NCBI GenBank assembly: GCA_965227035.1
Contig: OZ245724.1
Location: forward strand, 3,968,001 to 4,032,000
Length of the DNA stretch: 64,000 nt
DNA from: CBDDFQ01 sp965227035
GTDB lineage: Bacteria > Pseudomonadota > Gammaproteobacteria > Burkholderiales > Burkholderiaceae_C
Direction: 5' to 3'
Each line of letters starts with the position of its first letter. The first letter of the stretch is position 1. A program made the position numbers and the translations under genes. Below are positions 35,171-43,497 of the stretch, one piece after another. Below the pieces are notes generated by a model. It was not told where the DNA came from. It was given only the letters and a program-made list of their open reading frames with translations, and did not search any database.

Positions 35171-36607
35171 ATGACCAAGCGCAGCCGGATCTTCATCGGC
35201 ATTCTGCTGATCTACGCAATAGGCATCGCTTTCATTCTTTATCGGGTAGTTGCAGATATCGATCCACGGTATCGCGAGTCGGCGGAAGAATCATTGGTCG
35301 AGACATCGAATCTGCTGGCGAGTCTGGTGGAGCAGGATGTGCAGGCCGGTGCGATAGACACGTCGAAGCTCGAGCCGCTATTTCGAAATCTTTACGCGCG
35401 ACAGTTTTTGTCTCAGATTTACTCGGTCACTAAAACGCATGTGGAAATGCGCGCTTACGTGACGGATCGATCGGGGCGAGTTCTGTTCGATTCGCTCGGT
35501 AAATCGAACGGCGCAGACTTCTCGAAGTGGCATGACGTGGGCTACACCTTGCGCGGCGATTACGGCGCCAGAACCTCGCGCGATGTCGAGACAGATCCGA
35601 ACAGTTCCGTGATGTATGTGGGTGCGCCAATCCGCTGGAATGGAGAGATCATCGGCGTCGCGACAGTCGGCAAGCCGGTTGCCACCTTCGGGCAATTCGT
35701 ATCGGCGGCGCGTGAAAAAACTCTGTACGTGGGCCTGCTCTCTGCCGCTGCTCTCGCTCTTCTCGCGATCATCGTCGCGGTGTGGCTGGTACGACCTTTC
35801 GGTCTCATTGCCGACTACGTGCGTTATGTCCGCGCCCAGAGATCGCTGAGCCTGCCTCGACTCGGAAGGCGCGCCCTGGGAGTCATAGGTGCGGCCTTCG
35901 ATGAGATGCGCGACGCGCTCGCAGGACGTAACTACGTGGCCGATTACGTGCAGACCCTGACTCACGAGGTGAAGAGTCCCTTGTCTGCCATCAGGGGTGC
36001 TGCCGAACTCCTGCAGGAGCCGGGGATGCCGCAGGCACAACGACAGAATTTCCTTTCGAACATCACGCGCGAAACGGGTCGCATACAGGAGATGGTCGAT
36101 CGAATGATGGAGCTGACCCAACTCGAGACGCGTCGTTCTCTCGACAAGGTCGAAATGGTCGATCTTCAGCCGCTTCTCGAAGAGGTTGTCGCAAGCGGCC
36201 GTGACGCTGCCGCGCCTCGTGGCATACGCATAGAACTGGAAATCCACGCCGGGGCGCGAGTCGAGGGTGACGCTTTTCTGCTTCGGCGAGCCATCAGCAA
36301 TCTGCTGGACAACGCGATCGACTTCTCTCCGGTTGGCGGGACGGTGCGACTGTCGCTGAAGATCGAGAAACGCGGTGTTCGAATCGACGTGACGGATGGC
36401 GGACCCGGCATACCGGAGTACGCGCAAGACAAGGTTTTCGAAAAGTTCTATTCGCTCGCCCGTCCCGAATCGCGCAAGAAGAGCACTGGATTGGGCTTGC
36501 CGTTCGTTCGTGAAATTGCCAACTTGCATCACGGCCGGATAGAGCTCAAAAATGCGTCTGATGGCGGTGCAATCGCGACTCTGACCTTGCCTCGCGCAGA
36601 GGATTGA
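35171..36607 (+). CDS. creC: CreC-type sensor histidine kinase
   Basis: This is a 478-residue membrane sensor. TM1 lies at about residues 8-24, a periplasmic domain at 25-186, TM2 at 187-206, then a HAMP-like linker, the phospho-acceptor H265 in THEVKSPLSAIRG and a C-terminal ATPase with NLLDNAIDF and a GLGLPF G box. The periplasmic domain keeps CreC features such as GYTLRGDYGAR and SSVMYVGAPI followed by IGVATVGKP. The family is thus identified by more than the kinase core. It lies between creB and the exosortase-substrate gene, and its signal is unknown. Confidence 0.87.
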   Translation: MTKRSRIFIGILLIYAIGIAFILYRVVADIDPRYRESAEESLVETSNLLASLVEQDVQAGAIDTSKLEPLFRNLYARQFLSQIYSVTKTHVEMRAYVTDRSGRVLFDSLGKSNGADFSKWHDVGYTLRGDYGARTSRDVETDPNSSVMYVGAPIRWNGEIIGVATVGKPVATFGQFVSAAREKTLYVGLLSAAALALLAIIVAVWLVRPFGLIADYVRYVRAQRSLSLPRLGRRALGVIGAAFDEMRDALAGRNYVADYVQTLTHEVKSPLSAIRGAAELLQEPGMPQAQRQNFLSNITRETGRIQEMVDRMMELTQLETRRSLDKVEMVDLQPLLEEVVASGRDAAAPRGIRIELEIHAGARVEGDAFLLRRAISNLLDNAIDFSPVGGTVRLSLKIEKRGVRIDVTDGGPGIPEYAQDKVFEKFYSLARPESRKKSTGLGLPFVREIANLHHGRIELKNASDGGAIATLTLPRAED

Positions 36608-36619
36608 ACCGAGATTTTC

Positions 36620-36635
36620 TTCACGCAGATTTCAC
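36620..36635. promoter_or_regulatory. CreB binding tag (TTCAC-N6-TTCAC)
   Basis: TTCACGCAGATTTCAC is an exact match to the known cre/blr tag, two TTCAC direct repeats six bases apart. It starts 13 bases after the creC stop and 112 bases before the start of the VIT/VWA gene. This supports both the CreBC assignment and CreB control of the downstream exosortase unit. Confidence 0.82.
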
Positions 36636-36661
36636 ACGGATTTCTCGAACAATTCTTGGAC

Positions 36662-36675
36662 ATTTCTTAAGAAAT
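36662..36675. repeat. Perfect 14-base palindrome in the promoter region of the exosortase unit
   Basis: ATTTCTTAAGAAAT is perfectly self-complementary. It lies 27 bases downstream of the CreB tag and 72 bases before the VIT/VWA start, so it could be a second regulator site or part of the leader. The whole 139-base gap contains no other gene. Confidence 0.45.
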
Positions 36676-36746
36676 TCCACGCGTCTTCGCGTCGGTTCGC
36701 GATCCTTCGATCCATGCAATCGAGCATGTATTTTCAAGGAGCGCAC

Positions 36747-38909
36747 ATGAACCCCAACCGGATATTTCTCGTTCCCAAAGCCGCAGCAGGCCTGTTGTGG
36801 ATGGCCACTGCGACGGTGGCGACCGGATGCTTCGTCGCACTCAGCATGGCGAGCGCGTACGCGCAAGATACCGACGCACCCCGTCAAAAAACCGAGAGTC
36901 CTTATTTCTTCGTCAAGAACCCGGACGCGAACCTCGATGCCTTGCCGCTCAAATCGACTCAGGTCGATGTACGCATCGCAGGCGTCATTGCAGATGTGAC
37001 GGTAACCCAGGTCTATCGCAACGATGGCAAGAGCGCAATCGACGCGCAGTACGTATTCCCGGGGTCGACCCGCGCTGCGGTCTACGCCATGAATGTTCGG
37101 CTGGCCGATCGTCTTCTGACGGCGGACATCCGTGAGAAGCAGCAAGCCCGAATCGAATTCGATGCGGCCAAGAAAGAGGGCAAGACTGCCGCTCTGCTTG
37201 AGCAACACAGACCGAACGTTTTCCAGATGAACGTCGCGAACATCATGCCGGGCGACGATGTGAAAGTGGAGCTGCGCTACACCGAGCTCCTGGTGCCGCA
37301 ATCCGGAAACTATCAGTTCGTGTTCCCGACGGTCGTTGGCCCCCGATACAACAGCCCGCAGTCCGCCGATGCGAACTCCAAGTGGGTGTCTCAAGGCTAC
37401 ACGCGCGCAGTGCAGACCTCGGGCGACGCGTCGCTCGACAAATCGTCTACTCCCAAAGCTCCGCCCTTCGATATCAAGGTGCATATGGTCACCCCGGTCG
37501 GCATCAAGGAAGTGAAGTCGTCCTCCCACGGCATCGACGTGGAGCGGGGCACGAGTGGCCAGGACTCGGACAAGCGAGCGGAAGTGTCGCTGCGTCAAGG
37601 CGCTGCAGTTGCTAACAACCGCGATTTCATTCTCGACTATCGGCTGTCGGGCGATCGGATCGAATCCGGCGTGATGCTCTACAAGGGTGACGGCGGCAAG
37701 GGTGGCGAGAATTTCTTTCTTGCCATGGTGGAGCCGCCCAAGTACTACCCGTCGCAAAGCATCAACCCACGCGACTACATTTTCGTGGTCGATATTTCAG
37801 GATCGATGGGCGGATTCCCCCTCGACACTTCAAAGGAGATGCTGCGCAATCTCATCGGCAAGCTGCGTCCTACCGACACGTTCAACGTCATGCTGTTCTC
37901 CGGCAGCAACCGCATGCTCGGCGCCACGTCTGTTCCCGCAACGCAAGCCAATATCGACCGTGCGATTCACGAGATCGACAACAGCAGGGCAGGCGGATCC
38001 ACCGAACTGATCCCTGCGCTCAAACGTGTCTACGCACAGCCAAAAACCGCCGATGTATCGCGCACCATCGTCGTCGTGACCGATGGCTATGTGACGGTGG
38101 AGCAGGAGGCATTCGATCTGGTTCGCCGCAACTTGGGCCAGGCAAATCTCTTTTCGTTCGGCATCGGTTCTTCCGTGAACCGTCATTTGATGGAAGGTCT
38201 TGCGCGCGCTGGAATGGGCGAGCCCTTCATCATCACCAAGCCGTCCGAAGCGGCAGCGCAAGGTGAGCGTTTTCGCCAGATGATTCAATCGCCCATCCTT
38301 ACCAGTGTGAAAGCAAGATTCGAAGGTATAGATACCTACGACGTGGAACCCGCGCAATTGCCCGATGTATTCGGTGAGCGTCCGGTCATCGTCTTCGGCA
38401 AATGGCGCGCTGGCGCCAGCGGAGAGGCAGCGGGTCGCCTGATCATCGAAGGACAGGCATCGACTGGCCCCTACTCGCAGACCTTGCAGATGAACTCGGC
38501 GGCTGGACAAGGTGCGTCCGCGCTTCGCTATCTCTGGGCTCGTCATCGCATCGCAAGTCTGTCCGATCAGGAGTCGCTCGACGGCGGTCAGAACTACAGG
38601 CAACGCATCCTCGATCTGGGACTGCAATACAACTTGCTCACCCAATACACGAGCTTCCTGGCTGTCGACAAAGTCGTCCGCAATCCCGACCCGGCGTCGA
38701 CCCCAACGATGAATCAGCCGCTTCCGATGCCCGAAGGCGTGAGTAATCTGGCGATAGGCGCAGAAGTCCCGGGCACGCCGGAGCCCGGCACCTGGATCAG
38801 CATGTTCGTGATGCTTTCGCTGCTTGCCATGCTCGCCCGTCGTCATCGCCGCATGCGCCGTCGCACGACTGAAGACGGTGACGTGTCTCGCATCCGTTTC
38901 ACTGCCTGA
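36747..38909 (+). CDS. VIT/VWA-domain protein with PEP-CTERM sorting tail
   Basis: The ATG at 36747, after AAGGAG, gives 720 residues with a signal peptide ending near residue 40 (SAYAQ). A VIT domain spans about 55-190 and a von Willebrand A domain starts near 343 with an intact MIDAS motif DISGS at 349-353. The C terminus has PEPGTW at 678-683, a hydrophobic helix and an Arg-rich cluster, the tripartite PEP-CTERM signal recognised by exosortases. A further 14 residues follow the Arg cluster, which is longer than usual. The next gene is an exosortase, so this is its probable sole substrate. It may act as an adhesive or scaffolding surface protein. Confidence 0.9.
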   Translation: MNPNRIFLVPKAAAGLLWMATATVATGCFVALSMASAYAQDTDAPRQKTESPYFFVKNPDANLDALPLKSTQVDVRIAGVIADVTVTQVYRNDGKSAIDAQYVFPGSTRAAVYAMNVRLADRLLTADIREKQQARIEFDAAKKEGKTAALLEQHRPNVFQMNVANIMPGDDVKVELRYTELLVPQSGNYQFVFPTVVGPRYNSPQSADANSKWVSQGYTRAVQTSGDASLDKSSTPKAPPFDIKVHMVTPVGIKEVKSSSHGIDVERGTSGQDSDKRAEVSLRQGAAVANNRDFILDYRLSGDRIESGVMLYKGDGGKGGENFFLAMVEPPKYYPSQSINPRDYIFVVDISGSMGGFPLDTSKEMLRNLIGKLRPTDTFNVMLFSGSNRMLGATSVPATQANIDRAIHEIDNSRAGGSTELIPALKRVYAQPKTADVSRTIVVVTDGYVTVEQEAFDLVRRNLGQANLFSFGIGSSVNRHLMEGLARAGMGEPFIITKPSEAAAQGERFRQMIQSPILTSVKARFEGIDTYDVEPAQLPDVFGERPVIVFGKWRAGASGEAAGRLIIEGQASTGPYSQTLQMNSAAGQGASALRYLWARHRIASLSDQESLDGGQNYRQRILDLGLQYNLLTQYTSFLAVDKVVRNPDPASTPTMNQPLPMPEGVSNLAIGAEVPGTPEPGTWISMFVMLSLLAMLARRHRRMRRRTTEDGDVSRIRFTA

Positions 38910-38920
38910 GGAGCGCGAAC

Positions 38921-39838
38921 ATGGATGCATTCCATCAAGTCGTGTCGCCTTCGAAGGAGGCCGCGAATTCAAGCAGGCCCCGTCGTGAGTCGATTCGCGG
39001 ACGTCTCTTGCGTCAACCGAGGTTCGTGAAGTGGGGAATCTTCGTCGACCGTATTCCGGAAGAGATATTGCTCGCGTTGCTGCTCGCTGCGATGTGGCCC
39101 ACATGGGTGTGGATGTGCCAGCGCGTCGTGGATCGGTCGGACGATCCGTTCGGTCTGCTTGCGCTCGGCGCTCTAGGGGTGCTGTGCTGGCACCACCGCC
39201 GAGCGTTGCGCGCTGCGCCCAACCTGGGGTGCGTTGCACTCGCGCTGTTCGGTGTGATGATCGCCACGGTTGCACAGGGATGGTTGCCGCCGTTGCTGGT
39301 CGGACTCGTGTCTTTGCTGACGCTGGCCATTGGTCTTATCGGCTTCCTGCCCAAGTCGGTTCCGACCATGCCAGTCATCGGACTGTCGGTGCTTTCGCTG
39401 CCCTTGCTTGCGTCGCTTCAGTTCTACGCGGGTTACCCGCTGCGCGTGATCACCGCAGAGGCAAGTCGCACGCTCCTATCGGTGAGTCATGTGGTCGAGC
39501 GGGCCGGTGCGAGCCTGATGGTGGACGGACAACTCGTGATTGTCGATGCGCCGTGTTCCGGCGTGCAGATGGCCTGGCTCGGTTACTTCACCGCCTGCGT
39601 TGTCGCGCTGTATTTTTCACGATCCAACCGAAGTTTTCTGAGTCGACTTCCGCTGGTTGGATTGCTGGTACTCAGCGGCAACATCGTGCGCAATACCGTG
39701 CTCGTCGCGCTGGAGGCATCTGGAGAAAGCATTCCGGGGTGGTCGCACGACGGGATAGGACTGACAGCGCTCGCGGCAGTCTGCGGGTCGATCGTTTGTG
39801 TGATGGCGCGTGAAGAGCGTCGTTATCGGATTGCGTGA
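38921..39838 (+). CDS. Exosortase (transpeptidase-like membrane protease)
   Basis: This 305-residue multi-spanning membrane protein has the exosortase catalytic triad: C212 in DAPCSGVQ, R257 in GNIVRNTV and H276 in WSHDGIG. About eight hydrophobic segments follow a 35-residue basic cytosolic leader. Exosortases cleave PEP-CTERM substrates at the membrane and probably transfer them to a surface acceptor. It starts 11 bases after the VIT/VWA substrate gene. The usual EPS biosynthesis genes of the XrtA system are absent. I cannot assign a named Xrt subclass from sequence alone. Confidence 0.9.
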   Translation: MDAFHQVVSPSKEAANSSRPRRESIRGRLLRQPRFVKWGIFVDRIPEEILLALLLAAMWPTWVWMCQRVVDRSDDPFGLLALGALGVLCWHHRRALRAAPNLGCVALALFGVMIATVAQGWLPPLLVGLVSLLTLAIGLIGFLPKSVPTMPVIGLSVLSLPLLASLQFYAGYPLRVITAEASRTLLSVSHVVERAGASLMVDGQLVIVDAPCSGVQMAWLGYFTACVVALYFSRSNRSFLSRLPLVGLLVLSGNIVRNTVLVALEASGESIPGWSHDGIGLTALAAVCGSIVCVMAREERRYRIA

Positions 39839-39848
39839 GGAGATTCGC

Positions 39849-40394
39849 ATGTTGTCCAACACATTTATCAATCGAGTCTTCTGCAAAACCCTTTGGCTGC
39901 TTCTTCTGCCCGTTTGCTTCATGGCGGCCGCGGTCAACGCTGCGAGAGCCGTATCCACGACAGAACCGACACCGACGCCGATGAGGGAGCTTCCTGCGGA
40001 ATGGAAAGGTCAGGCATTGCGTCCGCTTGCTTTGAGCGAAGTCGAAATGCGGTTTGCTTCCAGCTTTCCCGGAACCATCAGCCGCATGACAGACGACCGG
40101 GAGGTGCTGGTGCTTCGCGATGTGACTCGCCCAACGCGCATGCTGCATCCCGCGGCGGATTGCTACCAGGGGCTGGGTTATCGGATCAGCGCTCAACAAC
40201 TGGTGAATGATGCGGACAGCCAGCTGTGGAGATGCTTCGAAGCCACTCGTGGTGCGCAGGGACTTCGCGTGTGTGAACGCATCGTCGACGCCAGGGGCCA
40301 GGGGTTCACCGATGCATCGGCCTGGTATTGGTCTGCCATGCTGGGCAAGTCGCAAGGTCCGTGGCAGGCGATCACCGTCGCGAGTTCGTTATGA
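39849..40394 (+). CDS. EpsI-like exosortase-associated protein
   Basis: This 181-residue protein has a GAGGAG ribosome site 7 bases before the ATG and an N-terminal membrane or signal segment at about residues 14-30. The rest resembles the EpsI domain often fused to or encoded beside exosortases, with LPAEWKG near 49 and LHPAADCYQGLGYRI near 99-113 (compare the H-x-P-x-x-C-...-G-[WY] pattern), followed by a W/Y-rich strand region. The role of EpsI domains is unclear. It sits 10 bases after the exosortase gene and overlaps the glycosyltransferase start (ATGA). Family placement is by motif and context. Confidence 0.65.
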   Translation: MLSNTFINRVFCKTLWLLLLPVCFMAAAVNAARAVSTTEPTPTPMRELPAEWKGQALRPLALSEVEMRFASSFPGTISRMTDDREVLVLRDVTRPTRMLHPAADCYQGLGYRISAQQLVNDADSQLWRCFEATRGAQGLRVCERIVDARGQGFTDASAWYWSAMLGKSQGPWQAITVASSL

Positions 40395-41629
40395 GAGCGC
40401 GTCGTTACTTGAGCCGCTGGATCGCGAGGATCGTCGGCGCCGTGCTGGGTTTCGTCGCCATCGTGTGCGTGGCCATGTTCGTTCTGGTCAAGGTCGCTGT
40501 GGCGCCGTTGCCCGGCGAGTGGACCACCGAGCTGCATGCCGGCCCGATCAAATTCAACGCTGGCGTGCCATCGTTGATCCGGGTCGCGACTGCCCCATGG
40601 GTCATGCCGTTGCTCGACGGCAGAAGCGTGTCGACACGCGCTGGGCGAATCGATCTGAAGTACGTATCGGCAAGCAAGGCGTTGACCCTCGATTGCTCGC
40701 CGTGCTCCATGCCGATTCCCGGAATGGGTAAAGAGCGTCTGCCCTTGAAAGCGATACATGCCACCCTGACGAGGGAGGCAGATCTCCTTCAAGGAAAAAT
40801 CAGCTCCGGCTCGGCCGAGGCTGCTTGGTCTGCGCGCCTTTATCAAAAGGAAATCGTGATCGACTTTGTGCTTCCCGCGACGCCCCTACGCGATATGTAT
40901 GCACTTCTCGAGGAATCGATTCCGGAAGTGAAGCGCGCGAATATCGAGGGAAACGTGAAGGTCAATGCAAGACTCACGTTGCCCGGCGGCAAGTTGATCG
41001 CCAATCCGGTGATCGAAGGTTTCGGCGTGAGCGGACTCGGCACCGAGGCGATCATCAATTCGAGATCGACCTGCAGCAAATACAAATCGCGTTTGACCAA
41101 AGACAGCCTGCTCTCACGTGCAGTGATTGCGGCTGAAGATCAACGCTTCTTTTCGCATCCCGGATACGACGCGATCGAGCTTTCGCAATCGTTGACGACG
41201 AACCAGGACGAAGAAAGGATTGCGAGAGGTGGAAGCACGATCACGCAGCAGGTCGCGAAGATGCTGATTGCCGGTAGTGAACGATCGCCTGTCCGAAAGC
41301 TGCGCGAGTTGCTCTACGCGGTGGAAATGGAGCAAACCTTAGGTAAGGCAAGAATATTGAATCTTTATCTGGCGAATGCGCCGTGGGGTGATGGTGTTTG
41401 CGGAGCGGAAGCGGCATCGCGCCTTTACTTCAAACAGGCTGCGCATCTGCTCTCGCCAGCTCAGGCTGCGTGGCTCGCCGCAATGCTGAACAACCCAAAT
41501 GCTCATGCAGCGGAATGGGCCAGCAGCGGGCAGATAGACATCGTTCGCACCCAATGGGTTCTCAAAGGAATTCGTCCTGCGTTGCGCAAGACGAGCGTCG
41601 ACGAGTTGGCGGCGATGCAGTTGCCCTGA
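40391..41629 (+). CDS. Membrane-anchored GT51 peptidoglycan glycosyltransferase
   Basis: This 412-residue protein has one N-terminal transmembrane helix (about 14-36), an uncharacterised extracytoplasmic region at 40-225, and a GT51 transglycosylase domain from about 230. Catalytic E249 is in AEDQRFF, the GGSTITQQ motif is at 280-287, RKLREL is near 302, and the second glutamate E313 precedes LGKARILNLYL. There is no transpeptidase domain, so it would polymerise lipid II without cross-linking, like MtgA but with a large extra region. Its start overlaps the EpsI-like stop, so it belongs to the exosortase unit. Confidence 0.88.
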   Translation: MRARRYLSRWIARIVGAVLGFVAIVCVAMFVLVKVAVAPLPGEWTTELHAGPIKFNAGVPSLIRVATAPWVMPLLDGRSVSTRAGRIDLKYVSASKALTLDCSPCSMPIPGMGKERLPLKAIHATLTREADLLQGKISSGSAEAAWSARLYQKEIVIDFVLPATPLRDMYALLEESIPEVKRANIEGNVKVNARLTLPGGKLIANPVIEGFGVSGLGTEAIINSRSTCSKYKSRLTKDSLLSRAVIAAEDQRFFSHPGYDAIELSQSLTTNQDEERIARGGSTITQQVAKMLIAGSERSPVRKLRELLYAVEMEQTLGKARILNLYLANAPWGDGVCGAEAASRLYFKQAAHLLSPAQAAWLAAMLNNPNAHAAEWASSGQIDIVRTQWVLKGIRPALRKTSVDELAAMQLP

Positions 41630-41648
41630 GGTATTTCGATCGCTCGAT

Positions 41649-42287
41649 TCACTCGACGATGTTGCGATAGAACTTGAGCGAGTCGATCAGGTTAAGCCGG
41701 GTGATGTGCTCGGCCTCGATCGGCCGTCTGTCCGCGAACGCCGCAGTCAACTGCTTGTTGAATTCCAGCGATGCGACCCGTGCGCCATGAAACTTCAGCG
41801 TCGCGATTCGCACTGTCTCGACGTGGTTCTGAAGTCGCCCGATGATCTCGACCAATCGGGGGTTCGAGGCTAAGGCCAGCCATGTCGACCGGAACTCGCG
41901 ATTCGCATTCATGGCGGCGAGTCGATCCTTTTTTTTGATTGCCGCTTCAGCAGCCTTGAGAAGTGGCTTCAGACGGGCGACCAGATCGTCGTTCTGATTG
42001 TGCGCAACGATGCTCGCCGCGTAGGGCTCCAGTTGCATGCGGACATCGAAGATATGCTCCATGTCCTGCATCGAGAATCGCTTGAGCATGAAGCCGCGAT
42101 TGGTCACCACCAGAAAATCTTCGGACTGCAATTGAAGCAGCGCTTCGCGCACCGGCATACGGGAGACATCCATGGACTTGGCGATTTCCGTGTCGAGAAT
42201 CTTGTCCTCGTACGAGTATTCGCCGGACATGATCTTCGCCTTGATGTCGTCGTAGACGATGTCCTTGAGTTTCTTCTTCGATGTCAT
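41649..42287 (-). CDS. GntR-family regulator, FCD subfamily
   Basis: This 212-residue regulator has a winged-helix N domain (IAKSMDVSRMPVREALLQL near residues 30-48) and an FCD ligand domain (FDVRMQLEPYAA onward). It is transcribed after a Bug receptor gene at 59 bases distance, and both diverge from the CoA-ligase unit. The expected role is ligand-dependent control of that unit and of the Bug gene through the A/T-rich sites at 43394-43481. Confidence 0.88.
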   Translation of the reverse strand: MTSKKKLKDIVYDDIKAKIMSGEYSYEDKILDTEIAKSMDVSRMPVREALLQLQSEDFLVVTNRGFMLKRFSMQDMEHIFDVRMQLEPYAASIVAHNQNDDLVARLKPLLKAAEAAIKKKDRLAAMNANREFRSTWLALASNPRLVEIIGRLQNHVETVRIATLKFHGARVASLEFNKQLTAAFADRRPIEAEHITRLNLIDSLKFYRNIVE

Positions 42288-42346
42288 TGTTTTGGTTGTC
42301 GCGGAGCAGTCACTCCAGGTTCTTGCTCCGCGAATGTTCGAGATCG

Positions 42347-43327
42347 TTATTCGACGGTGGCACCGGAATCGATAACCACCGGGCGCAGTCTTTCCATCTC
42401 TGAAGAAATGTATCGACCGTATTCGGTGGGCGTCATGGCCGAGCGACTGTAGCCGAGATCGGTGAATTTTTTGAGCGTCGCGGGGTCGTCGATTGCCGCG
42501 ACAAACGCATCGTGCACCTTCTTCACGATCGCGTCGGGAGTTCCCTTCTTCACGACCACGCCGACCGCAAGATCCATGGCGATGTTGGGTTTGCCGAGCT
42601 CTGCCATCGTGGGCGTGTCCGGAAAGTAAGGGCTACGCTGACTTGCCGCGAGCGCAATAGGTTTGACTCTTCCTGAGCGCGCGAGCGTGAGTACGTTCGG
42701 TACGCCGTCGAACATGATGTCCACCTCGTTCGCCATCACCGCTTGAATGGCAGGCGCGGCACCCTTGTAGGGCACGTGAATCAGATTCGAGCTGGCCTGC
42801 GATTTCTTCAGCAGATGGCCCAGGATGTGCGAGCCGCTTCCCGCACCCATGGACCCGTATGAAATCTGGTCGCCCGAGGCCATCAATTTGTTGAGCGCGT
42901 CGACGCTGCTGACCTTATCGGTCGAGCTCGCGAACATCACCATCGGTGCGCGAATCAGGGGAGTGACGGGCTCGAAGTCCTTCAGTCCATAGCGAATATC
43001 TTTGTAGAGCGTGGGATTGATCGTGAGCACGCCTATCTCGAGCGCAAAGATTGTGTAGCCGTCAGCTGGCGCGCTCAGCACCGCAGCAGCCGCGATCTGC
43101 GCCCCGCCGCCGGGCTTGTTGTCGACCACCAGCGGCTGCCCGAGTTCTTTCTGCAAACCAGGCAGCAAATTGCGAACGGTGTTGTCCACCGCGCCGCCGG
43201 GAGGGTAGGGCAGGACGATGCGAATCGGCTTATCGGGATAGCCCTGCGCATGGGCAGCAATAAGCGGGCTTAGCCCGACGCAGATGCTGGCAACCAGCAC
43301 CAGCGGTTTGAATGACGATTTGTTCAT
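42347..43327 (-). CDS. Tripartite tricarboxylate transporter (Bug-family) receptor
   Basis: This 326-residue protein has a GAGGT ribosome site and a signal peptide ending near IAAHAQ at residue 28. Motifs IVLPYPPGGAVD, VVDNKPGGGAQ and APADGYTIF mark the family, with GGGAQ replacing the usual GAGG. It leads a two-gene unit with the GntR regulator. The divergent CoA ligase suggests an organic acid that becomes a CoA ester. Confidence 0.92.
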   Translation of the reverse strand: MNKSSFKPLVLVASICVGLSPLIAAHAQGYPDKPIRIVLPYPPGGAVDNTVRNLLPGLQKELGQPLVVDNKPGGGAQIAAAAVLSAPADGYTIFALEIGVLTINPTLYKDIRYGLKDFEPVTPLIRAPMVMFASSTDKVSSVDALNKLMASGDQISYGSMGAGSGSHILGHLLKKSQASSNLIHVPYKGAAPAIQAVMANEVDIMFDGVPNVLTLARSGRVKPIALAASQRSPYFPDTPTMAELGKPNIAMDLAVGVVVKKGTPDAIVKKVHDAFVAAIDDPATLKKFTDLGYSRSAMTPTEYGRYISSEMERLRPVVIDSGATVE

Positions 43328-43393
43328 TGATCTACCTCGTGGACTTTAGAAGTGGCGACGAATGGATGCGCTGTACGACAGAATCAGCATCTA

Positions 43394-43481
43394 CAATATA
43401 TTTCAAGAATTTGATTCTGACGAGGAAAATATTGAAAGCGCTCTTCGAGAAATGCTTTCGTCGACCTCCTAAAATATATTG
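43394..43481. promoter_or_regulatory. Three related A/T-rich sites between divergent Bug and CoA-ligase genes
   Basis: CAATATATTT at 43394-43403 recurs in inverted orientation as AAATATATTG at 43472-43481, with a shorter AAATATTG at 43427-43434. All three lie in the 170-base divergent region. Repeated sites on both sides suggest one regulator controlling both promoters, most simply the GntR protein encoded at 41649. Confidence 0.5.
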
Positions 43482-43497
43482 AAACTTCAGGCTTTAA

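Noticed and set aside
37830..39275. Long minus-strand open frame opposite the VIT/VWA and exosortase genes
   Set aside because: It is antisense to two genes with clear domains, is rich in Arg/His/Ala as expected of a shadow frame, and has no ribosome site.
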